Shown piece by piece: positions 41,889 to 52,256 of a stretch of DNA of 64,000 nucleotides; within the stretch, counting starts at the first letter, position 1, and the number at the start of each line of letters is the position of its first letter. A program made the translations under genes and the position numbers. The stretch is taken from contig JADANN010000018.1 of the NCBI GenBank assembly GCA_018806985.1, positions 1,706,501 to 1,770,500 of the forward strand, written 5' to 3'. The notes beneath the pieces were generated by a model, which was given only the letters and a program-made list of their open reading frames with translations, searched no databases and was not told the origin of the DNA. The stretch comes from Angiostrongylus vasorum. Its lineage: Eukaryota; Nematoda; Chromadorea; Rhabditida; Metastrongylidae.

Positions 41889-43235
41889 TAATATATATAG
41901 TCCTAAAAATGTCAATTTTTAGTATATGTTCAGGAATGATCCTAAACAGGATTGACAGAACACTCGACGAAGAACAGCCATGTGAGCAAGCAGGGTTTCG
42001 AAAAGGATTTAGTACGATGGACCACATCCACACGATAACAAGGCTCATTGAAGTATCGCGAGAGTACAAAAAGACCGCTCTGTCTCAGTTTCATTGATTT
42101 ACAGGCCTTTGATTTAATTGAGATAGAAGCAGTTATGGAAGCCCTTAATAGTCAAGGAGTCCCTACTCAGTACATGAAGATTCTTCGTGAGCTGTACAAA
42201 AAATTTCACAACCAAGATTTCACCATTCCACAACGATATTAACATCGACGTCAAAAAGAGGGGTTAGGCAAGGCGATACCATCTCGCCAAAATTATTTAC
42301 CGCCACCCTCCAGAACGGCATGCGAACATTGGACTGGGATAATATGGAAGTGAAAATCGATGGTCGGCAGTTACATCATCTTCGCTTTGCTGATGACATC
42401 GTCCTTATAACACCGAACTAGCCAAGCGGAACGTTTGCTGGTCGGCTTTGATAAAGCCTGTGGAAAGGATGGTCTTTGACTAAACTTCGCAAAAACGATG
42501 TTCATGAAGAACAGATTGCTTTTATATGCCCCATTCACGCTCAACAGGACGAATATCTCCAAATACTCCAGTTATGTCTATCTCGGTCGGGAAATCTATA
42601 TTATGAACGACTAAGCTTCAGAGATGAGCAGAAGGAAACGAGTGGCTTGGGGAGCTTTCAAGAGCATCGAGGATGTAATGAAGAGAACAAAGAACACCCG
42701 ACTCCGTGCTCACCTTTTTCGACTCAATGGTACTTCCTGCCCTAACGTATGCGTCAGAAACGTGGTCGCTGCGTAAGCAGGATGAAAGATCACTCAGCGT
42801 TATCGAAGGCGCAGTCGAAAGGACGATGCTAGGCGTATCCCGTTTCACACAAGTTAGGAATGGGATCCGAAGCTCCGACCTGCGTCAACGATTAAAAATC
42901 AAAGATGCCGTTCTGTACGCGAAACAGTTGAAGATAAGGGGGGGCCGGACACGTAATGCATATGTATGAATGACAACCGATGGACAAGAGCCGTTAGTGA
43001 TTGGATTCCCCAGGATGTCAAACGTACTGCAGGAAGACCACCGACACGATGGTCAGAGTTCTTCACGAAGAGCCTAGAAGAAAAAATATGATGCTCGACG
43101 AGTCCATAGAGGAAGCAGAACCCACTGAGCTACTCTTGCACGCGACAGGGAAAAATCTGGTGCCTACTCGACGATTAACGGGGCTACAGGTGATACAGGT
43201 CATACTAAAAAGGCCCACCTTCATGAACTGATTCT
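41889..43235 (+). mobile_element. RTE-like LINE, 5'-truncated, frameshifted
   Basis: It encodes pieces of a non-LTR reverse transcriptase: ILNRIDRTLDEEQPCEQAGF, FIDLQAFDLIE, VRQGDTISPKLF, and LRFADDIVLI near 42,380 with the FADD catalytic box. Then come SRRKRVAWGAFKSIEDVMKR, LPALTYASETWSLRKQDE and a [11 protein letters not shown] tail ending HWATLARD. It needs at least four frame changes and contains stops. The upstream endonuclease domain is missing. The order and motifs fit RTE-clade elements common in nematodes. Confidence 0.85.
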
Positions 43236-44639
43236 CTTAAGTACTACTCACTACAGGGTATTCCAGCGAATTTATTAATCCCTAAAAGAAAAAGAGTTGA
43301 TTTTTGATCCACTTTAGTATTACAGAAACCATGAAGCTAGGGTATCTGGTATAAGCCAATTCATCGAGTTTGATAGCTATTTCTATGTTGAACTTGGCTT
43401 TCTGTAATTTTCTTTACTTGAGTTTGTCTTCATGGCACGTTGTCCATGAACGGACTCCTAAAACTAGTTTGAGGGCAAGAAATCGACCATTCTGTGAGAG
43501 AAAAGTGCGGAAAAAACTCAATCACTCAAGCGTGACATGAAGAATGATTAGAAAATTTATCTTAAGGATGGAAGACCGAGATATCAGTCAGTTCTATCTC
43601 CTACATGAGTCGAGAAATTTCTAAGGCTGGTGTCTAGAGTGTAAATGTTCGTCAATAATAGCAAACAAATTCCCTTAGATCTACTGCCCAAATTGTTCAA
43701 AGGGCTTATACAGAAGGAATTCTTCTTATTTCGAGAATGTGGTAAAACTCTGCATGGTGAAGTGGTCACCAAAGGTAATAAAATATAAGCCCAGACCTGG
43801 GCCTAATGGACTTGCGAACCCTTTCCTCTCCAACCAGAAGCTCTTGCAGGTCCCTATGTAACCTCCGATTAAATTACGTTGGAGCGCAAAGTGGTTGGAA
43901 TTGTGACAAATCTGCCGCTTTGAGAATAGTACTCATGATTTGATCTAGGTTATATGGATCTAGTGAAATTAACAATGTGCCTAACTCTACTCAGTACAGA
44001 AATTCCTTGACGTATCCAGAAAAACGCCTGAAATCCAGCCAACGAACAAGGTTTGCCTTTAAAATAATATGGGAAGTAGGCAGAATTAGCGTTTCAGATC
44101 TTTTTATCTCTAGTTAGCAAGTCTGGTTTCGTGTTCAACTAACATCAACATGAAGCGATTTTTTAAGCGAATAATATTCTGAGAATGATGGGATCTCGTG
44201 AATGACGTTGGGAGGTGGTTCTGTATGACGAAAAGCCACAAGAAGCAGTAATATGACTGTCAGTCTCTAATTATCTCGATTTCCTGATGGCCACATAATG
44301 TAAAAAAAACAATTTAATAGAGACTTCACGTTCTCATCTGCTTGATAGTTTCTCTTCATGGTGATGTCTTCATAGATAATGCAAACGATTGCAAATACTG
44401 GAAAAGAGAGGTGACATCATGATACTGAGTAATGATATTCATGGTGGTGTAGTCTCAGCGAGTAAAATTAGACCTTTCCTCATTCTTTGTCAATTCGACA
44501 TCAAGCACTTGTAAACCACTCCTACAGTTGGATGAAAGGATGAAAAAAACTAAAAGATTACCTATATTTCAAAACCGAGTTTCCTTTAACTTTGGTTTGA
44601 CTGATCAATATGGTATTCTTTCCTTGATAACCTTAATCT
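43236..44639. other. Non-coding stretch
   Basis: No exon, repeat family or RNA gene is recognised between the LINE and the R5 block. Confidence 0.5.
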
Positions 44640-44715
44640 CGATGCGCGACGAAGACGCCACCTCGAGAAAATGAACAACTGTGGATTATCGACTCGGATC
44701 ATCGGCTCTGATGAA
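44640..44715 (+). repeat. Dispersed repeat R5, copy 2
   Basis: GATGCGCGACGAAGACGCCA through GACTCGGATCATCGGCT matches 35,585-35,665 and runs directly into a hammerhead-like motif. It is probably the arm of another PLE family. Confidence 0.65.
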
Positions 44716-44741
44716 GACGAAACCGTCGAAATGTTAGCCGA
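44702..44741 (+). ncRNA. Hammerhead-ribozyme-like motif, best stem I
   Basis: TCGGCT (44,702-44,707), CTGATGA (44,708-44,714), A, stem II GACG-AAAC-CGTC (44,716-44,727), GAAA (44,728-44,731), TGTT, AGCCGA (44,736-44,741). Stem I pairs six of six and stem II four of four. The core is the consensus CUGAUGA..GAAA. Stem III is minimal, and an extra A precedes stem II. Confidence 0.7.
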
Positions 44742-45202
44742 GTAAACATCGTATATCTAAGCTTACGAAAGAAATAATGCATATAAAAAATACCCATAAA
44801 TTAATCACTGGCTGGGTAGTTGTAGATAAAATCGTAAAATTTGCAATAGAATATCCACAATCAAAGTCTGAGTGAAGGCCAAGAAGGACGTGATGGCGGT
44901 TGTTCCACTCCTTGATACTGGCGTGCTGAACGTAACTCAAAAACTAAGTCAGCGAAATAAACTGTGGGTTAATAGAGGCATTCGATTTTTAGGAGAAGAT
45001 TCACCTAGCTTGCTATTTGAAAACAACGTAAGCCCCTTCTACCGTCTTATCAGAATAATAGGAGAACAAGAAGGATATCAAGAGCAATTGGCGATGAATT
45101 AAGTACTATCCATACATTATGAGCAATAAAAACAATAGTTCCGGATTCGTGTAGTTGCTGCAAGAAAACTAAGTATAAAAAGAAAGTTGGGGAAATGTTT
45201 TA

Positions 45203-45372
45203 TAAGGTGAAATAAGCCGATCAAGCTACACATTAGTCAGCATGATCCACTTTTTTCACTCGTATAAATATGGCTTTTTACTGTTTTTAGATTTTTGAGC
45301 CATATTTGTATGAGTGAAAAAATGAATCATGCTGACTAATGTGCAGGTTAATCGGTTTATTTTACCTTATAT
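45203..45372. mobile_element. Hairpin MITE
   Basis: Two arms of about 75 bp (45,203-45,277 and 45,297-45,372) are near-perfect reverse complements: TAAGGTGAAATAAGCCGAT at one end, ATCGGTTTATTTTACCTTA at the other. They are separated by about 20 bp. TA flanks both ends, consistent with a Tc1/mariner-type target. It abuts a LINE fragment on the right. Confidence 0.8.
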
Positions 45373-45510
45373 GCTCAACGAGTCCCTAGAGCGAGCAGAA
45401 ATCACTGGACTACTCTTGCACCGACCCCTGGAAAATGGAAGGTTTACTGGCACCCGCTCGAGTCACTCGACGATCAACGGGGCTGCAGGTGATACAGGTG
45501 ATAAATATGG
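45373..45510 (+). mobile_element. RTE-like LINE 3' fragment
   Basis: GCTCAACGAGTCCCTAGAGC onward matches the 3' end of the LINE at 43,095-43,195, including the CGATCAACGGGGCTGCAGGT and GATACAGGTGATA tail. It encodes ESLERAEITGLLLH-like remnants. Confidence 0.75.
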
Positions 45511-48500
45511 CTTATAAAGGTTTTATATGTCATCCAGATGTAGTCTGTAAAGTTCGTTCCTCAAAAGTGACTCATAGTCGAACTATAAACTAAATGATGA
45601 AGCGTCTAAACTTCAGATCCATAAAACAGGAACCCTAGAATTTATTCGTCACGTCAATGAGTGGTGAATTGTTACTAAGGAAATTATTACCAAAATATGC
45701 AGCAGCTTGAAAACATTGTCAGAATCTGTAAAAGTTTACCACATCGATAGAGTCCGGTGCAGAAAATGTGAGATTAGACGAAAATCTTGAGAGCAATTCT
45801 TGCCTTACTACGAATAGTGTCCGGACCACTATCAGAAGTTTTTAGTGGTAGGACGCTTCTCATTCTCAGTTGTCTTAGTTTTAGTGACCACGCCAGTTCA
45901 TATAGACCATCCCGGTCATTCATCAATAACGAACGTTGTTTTCTCATTCGAAGCCAACACCTCGTGGCCATGGTAATGTAGGCAACCACAGCCGACTACA
46001 ACTCTCATCGACCAGGGAAGCGGAATTTGCACAGAAATGATTAGCTCTTCTTGGATCAGACTAGGCCTTTGGATTCCCCATTGAAATGAAGCGTTCATTG
46101 ATTGCGATATTGAGGGGATAAATAGGCAAGTCAAAGCGCTAAACTAGTACACATATTCGCGTTTCCATATTCTCTTACATAAATTACTACAAGTGTTTTA
46201 TCAAACATTTACCAACGAAACATATCGCAGTACCTCGATTTAAACACATATGACAAAAACTGCGCTTTTACGAAGTGCACTTTCAATCTGAATTTCTTTT
46301 AAGGTCGTGCCACCTTAATAATCTTCTTTTGAGCATCTATCAGTGGATGATGTAAAGTGGATGCGAACAGTTATTGTTGGTAGCACTCGAGTATCTTGGT
46401 AAACTCGCTATAGCAGGAGAGCTTCCCAAGCATTCGAAGTGGGCAAGAGAGATCTTTCTACGAAATATATGATATAACGTCATCATTCATCCTTAATATT
46501 CCAAAGCGCAATGGTAAAAAAAACTCAGTGTCCTATAATAAGTTTCCAACTGAGAATTGAGTCTATTAGAACTAGACACCAGAGTTATTTATTGAAGCCG
46601 AGACTGAAGCCCATGTACTTTCCAGTCATCCTATTGTGGGTTTTTGACTGAACATGCAGGATATAATCAGGAGATACATAAGATATGTTTATACACAGAC
46701 ACACACTTTTGTACATGAAAATCAGTATGCCTACTCAGACATGAGTTATACAGGATCAGAAGAGAAAAAAAAGCCCATTCCCACATTCCCACAAACGACC
46801 CTTTCCAGGAAAGCATTATTTAGAGTGAGGACAAGAATGGTACTAAAATCGGAGTTTACTTCAAATATTGTTTCAAGACAATAAGTTGAATGTCTATTAT
46901 TTCAGACTAAGTGGCATGGAGGTAAATAAAACGGAACAAACAAAAATTAAAGATAAAAGAGTAATAAGAACGATTTCCAGCATCAGTTCCGAATAATGCA
47001 ACTCACAGCGATTTTTAGAGAACACATGCCAATTTTAGTATTGTTTTGGTTTGGGCTTCAAGTCAAATAATCTTCCAACCTTTATGCTAACTGGTTTAGG
47101 GCACCCTTATGTCAGTGTGCTTACTCCATATTTGTCCAGTATTCTGGCAAAAGCAGCTCTCTGATTTTGAATCACTTTGGGCAATATTTTTTTAAAACGC
47201 CATTTCCTGACAAATGGTTGGCAATTGGTCTTTCGGACGGTTACGTTGACGAGCAGGTACTGTACGGCTTCGTTTCCTCGAGAACCTTGTGAATGGAACA
47301 AAAATTAGTGGTGATTTCACAATGTTTTGATAGAGGAGGTGATTGTTCTGCTTACCAATGTCTCAAGAAAAACAATATTCAATCTCGCGGTAAGCACTTG
47401 TAATTTCGAAATAGCAAAGGCATCGCTATGCTCAAGTTAACACTACATTTCTCAAGCTCCCTCATACTTTAACTACCACTAGTGTAAGATTTCCTTTTGG
47501 AATGTGAATTTCACGTTGCATTCCACCACCGACTGCATATGAAGTCGTCGTTGACAAAACGAAGGAAGCCTGCTTGAGAAAATCGAAGAGAATTCTATTA
47601 ATTGGCGTCGGGACACCTCCAAATATGTGCAAATCTTCAGCATAGCCCATGTCTCTCAAAGCAAAAGGAGGCCAACCAGCTTCAAAACACAATCCAAATA
47701 TTAACTATCCACTCAATATTTCTACTACGGACGTTTTTGCTTATCTCCTATATGAAGGGAAGACTCCAACCACTCTAATTTAAAGCGACGACTGAAGATA
47801 AGTACTGACCGCACAGAGTGTTTGTTAAACTTGAGCAAGGCTCAAGGAGAAATAATGAAAAACAGCTTGATTCGAATGCGAATGTTGTACTTATGGAACT
47901 ATGATACAAATAATATCGCAGTGATTATGATCAATGGAAACGCTGAAACGTAGCAATAATAACGATGAAAAGCGATAGTTATAAACATAATAAAGTTTGT
48001 AACGGTTTTCAAATTCTTTCAGAAACGTTGGGCGCTTTGCTCAGTTGCTTGCTTGCCTCATGGTCGAAGGGCGCAACGAGAAGTCGATCACATTGTATTG
48101 TGCTGTGACCGAATTGCACAGAAGCTGTAGAGAGATGCCCATGTAAAAAAGTCCTTTGAACGATTCGAACAGAGCATGTGCCAATGTGGAATCGCTAGCA
48201 AGACGATTCACCATGTCAGCAGAACCAACTGTCGACTCCTATTCCAAAAATGACAGCTGCGAACAAGCCTCAGAAGTGATAGACAACACGTTAATGGGTC
48301 TGCTGACGTGCAAGTGCACAGCCGTAAGCTCGGTCGTGAACAATGTGAAGTTCTACAAAAAAGTGGAGAAATCAATTTAGCAACTAAAGGTGTAAGTTAA
48401 TCGGGCGATGTCACTATCTATAATGCCCATTATTTTATGCTCTCTCAATGATAAACCTCAGTGGAATATTCCACAAGAACACCTGCACTGAGCTCAATAC

Positions 48501-51194
48501 CATCGTACTGTTTCTTTAAAAGATACGTTAACGCGTCCTTGAATAGTGGTTACGAGCTTATCAGACGGCACTACGCTCCGGTTGCTATGAAACTATGTTA
48601 AAGCACGGCAATCGCATTTTGAACCTAACGAAACCCATACAACTAACAACGAAAGTAAATCGAGACAATGTCATAATTCATAAAATTATTACTAAGATTA
48701 ATAAAGCCAAAAAAACAGCAATTACGAAATCACGTGCAGAACTCTGGTAACTGCACATATGAAGAGAATTTTTTTAAAACATCGTACTCAATAGAAGAAT
48801 TAAATTTTAACTTAATTGACTAAGTGTTAGTGAACTCGGCTGACCAGAACTAAAGACACTTTGGATAACAAGAATGTCATTCTAACCTCAACTCCTCAAC
48901 CTCCTTAAGGTTATGCAAAGAAGGGGGTGAGCTTGGTGGTCCTGTGCTCAACTGCGTTGACGGGCGATGTTTCATGTACAACGGATTCAACATTTCACGT
49001 AATCATTCACACCGTTGGACGACCACGAAGGTAAACGAAAAAAATAACCTAGGGTATGTAATACAGTAAAACTCAATAGTCTAGTGGATGGCGCATGTGT
49101 AGAAGGTCGTTGCAAAACAGCTTTCAAAATGTGGGAATGCGTCGTCAGCTTGTGGACGATGGTGGCCGAGCAGTTGCAGAGCCCGTAGGGAGTGGGCGTG
49201 GCTGGCGGCGGCAGCACAGCTCCCTCCGGGGCGCCCTGCTAGCGCCCGCTGGTGGAGCAGAGCCCGGCTCCGCCCCTAGGCGTGTCATATCGAGTCCGAA
49301 GAACAGTATCAGCACCAGTGAACTGGTTCCAGCTGGCCTCATGCGTTTCCAAGTACAGCACACATCAAATCGATGTATTCGAATTGACCCTGAATTGCTA
49401 AGCGAAGACTTTAGAAGAAAAACACTGGACAAAAATCGGCTTTCAATCGGCATTTCTTTTGTTTTATTACCAGTAAAAAAAATTGCTGGAGATTAACCTG
49501 TTATCAAGAAGAGTATGTGGCAAAAAACCAGTGTCGGTATAAATTTTCCAGAGGATCTACTGGTGAAGGCAGGCCAGGTGAAAACCAAATGATTATTGGC
49601 ACTCTTGAAAAAAAAGATAATGGAAAAACCAACGAGCGAAAATACTTGCATCACCAGAAATTCGAATGGTTCTATTTTTGCTCGCGTTGGATTCTAGTTT
49701 ATGTCATAAGGATCAATTGATCCGTTGATGGTCGTTTAGTAGTTCCGCAAATTACATCCGAGCTGAACAACGTCATCATACTGCAGCTTTTCAAACAGTA
49801 GTAGTAAAGGAGCGTTAAAAAAACATCGTAGAATAAAGAGCGAAATTCATTCTATGCTCTAATTGATGCGGAAAAAAATAAGACGTGGAACCGCAAAGTG
49901 TGTTTAGCAATCTCATAGAAATTTTACTTAAGCTGCAATCTTGGTGAAAGGGAGAACACATACTTCTATGGAAGTCCTAAAAAAGTCGCGACTACATGAG
50001 CCATATATTACTCACATATGGTCAACTATAATTCAGGGTTTTGACTTCAACGAACACTATTATATAACAGTTACATGTGGAACCTTAAACTGATATGTCC
50101 GAAATCATTCTGCGCTTTACTAATTGAAATAAAAGCCCTGAGAAACAAGAGATCTTTCCCAGCGCGACTCCATCTCTGTGATTCTCTCAAAATGAATTCT
50201 GATTCCCGGAACTTAGAGCATCGGTATACTTCATTTCATTTCGTCGAGATTCGTGGATTGAAGCAATTGCACAGGTGGAACATCGCCCAGAATGACACAG
50301 TGGTTCCCTCAAATGCGTCATCAATGAGCGCTGTTTACTGCGCCGACCTTGAAAAATTTAAAGAAAAGTTTGTTTCTTCACCTTCATTCCGACTTTGGAT
50401 TTGAAAAAAATCACACTGAAAACAGTATTGTAAAGAAACTCTACGTGTCTATAACCCTTAAATCTATTGGAGGAGGTCTACCTAAAAGGTTTATGCCTGT
50501 TAGGTTCTCAATTATTCAAAAGCTTTAGTTATCGGTAAATTATCAGCAGTAATCGAAATACCACCATACCGTCAGTAAGGGAGAATTTTCCTAAATTCAA
50601 AGATCTTCTGAAAAATTCTGTCGGTTGTCTCGAACGTGGAGTTACCACCGATTCACTCAAAAATTCGCTGTTTATGCTTGATAGTACCACTAACATGCGG
50701 ATGCCGTCGACGTGGTGCCTAATCAACATTCCACTTGGGAATTATTCAATTGATATTTACGAAAAAAAGCATTTATTACTAGGTGCCCCTCATATCTACA
50801 ATTATAATTCATCACGATCAAAATTAAACAACACAGACCCCAGAAGCCGCTCCGAAGAACTCATTCGGCAAGTCTTTCATCATCACCGCTTTAAACGAAG
50901 GAGCATAGAATTTTTACTCGTTTTGGAAGGTATTTGTTTGGGGTTTCCATTTTGCATTTACAGATTCTCCCATGACTGCTATGATTGCTGGTACCAATGG
51001 CTTTTTTTTCTAGCTGCTCAACATTCATTGCGCATGAAAGCATACCGAACTGCGAGACACTGACGCCGCATTGAGAAGGCCGAATATATCTCTAAATTCA
51101 AAAAAAAGAGATGTGTTTAGATTGTTGAGCATACATGGGGCTTTTTATATAAGGTTTATCCGGCTAATGTTCCAATGCCTTCGTCTTCCTCGAA
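45511..51194. other. Long stretch without identified genes
   Basis: Several protein-like frames occur but none is assignable: - strand 47,462-47,692 (IFGGVPTPINRILFDFLKQA) and 47,107-47,301; + strand 48,213-48,323 (MSAEPTVDSYSKNDSCEQAS to a GTAAGC donor, a possible first exon); 50,075-50,404 and 50,674-51,063 (+). A GC-rich patch lies at 49,150-49,280. These may be exons of unrecognised genes or relics. Confidence 0.3.
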
Positions 51195-51232
51195 CGGCTC
51201 TGAGAAAGACGAAGGCGTCGAAACGTTAGACT
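51194..51232 (+). ncRNA. Hammerhead-like motif, core mutated
   Basis: GGCT, CTGAGAA, A, stem II GACG-AAGG-CGTC, GAAA, CGTT, AGAC. Stem II is perfect, but the core has A where the essential G8 should be and stem I is half lost, so it should be inactive. It is related to the 44,702 motif. Confidence 0.55.
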
Positions 51233-51971
51233 AATAAAACTAGTTCGTCAACTTCTTTCAAGCTCAACAATTTAAGCATATGTTGATTATTTTACTAGCG
51301 AGGTTAAATGACGACGGTCGGTTGCAAAATAAATGCCACATCCGTGTTGAAATAGCACCAAGACCGTTTGCACAGATCGCAGCGAGTTGCTGAATGGGAC
51401 GTTGGCGACGATAATGCTTCGCGGATGGAAGCCGTGATGAATGACCAGTGCCGAGTCGTCCTCAGTTCCCCTCCTCAGTTCTTCCACCTATTATTCATAT
51501 CATCTCCTCTGCACTTCACATCTTTAGTGTGGAGAAAGCTCTTGCCCCACATCACTAGCTGAACCATGTGATATTGCCTGGCTGCGAATATTAAGTGTGA
51601 AGTGAATATCAGTGTTCCATGCCGAAAAAGGAGGGAACTTCTTCAGCCCGAAGGCTCATTGGCAGAACTTGGAAGACTTGGTAAAGAAAAAAAGCCGCTT
51701 GGAGGTGATTACTCGAAATAAAAACCGGCCGATTCAAAGAGCTCTGACATTTCTAGTTCTATAAAAAAATAATAAGTTAAATTAATTCGATAAAGTAAGT
51801 TGAGTGTTCACACTGAGCAGAAAAAGAAAACCTGATGGACTCATAGACGGACGTTTAATGAAACGATTTCCAATAACCGTAGTATAATGTGAATAAGAAA
51901 ACGGGATTTTGTTGTAGCGTTAGCATTTCAAAACGTTTATGAGAAAAAAGTGCGTTTGTAGCCAAGTACCT

Positions 51972-52256
51972 TAAAAAGGATGAAGGATAAAGCTCTCCGT
52001 GTTGATCAATGCCTGACGGTTGCGCCATTCGACTTCATTAAGCACAGCTTCGAGGTGATTGGATGCATATCTGGCCTTTACAATGACTCGCGGTGGCCTA
52101 CCAGTGTATCGAGCCAGTGCTGCTATCCTCCCAGACAAGTATGGTATCAATTTGCCGACCCCGGAAGGATGGAAGGCTTGGTGGGCCGTGCACGTGGAGA
52201 TCGATCCCATGTGTGTGTTGCAGGGCACCTCCGACCACTGCGCCACACACACCTCT
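51972..52256 (-). repeat. SINE-B copy, full length
   Basis: It is inverted. The 3' end is AAAAAGGATGAAGGATAAAG and the head is GACCACTGCGCCACACACAC in reverse. It is close to the copies at 20,328 and 30,128. Confidence 0.8.

Noticed and set aside
49095..49496. 133-codon + strand protein and its - strand counterpart
   Set aside because: GC-rich DNA leaves both strands open, and there is no motif or splice evidence to prefer either.
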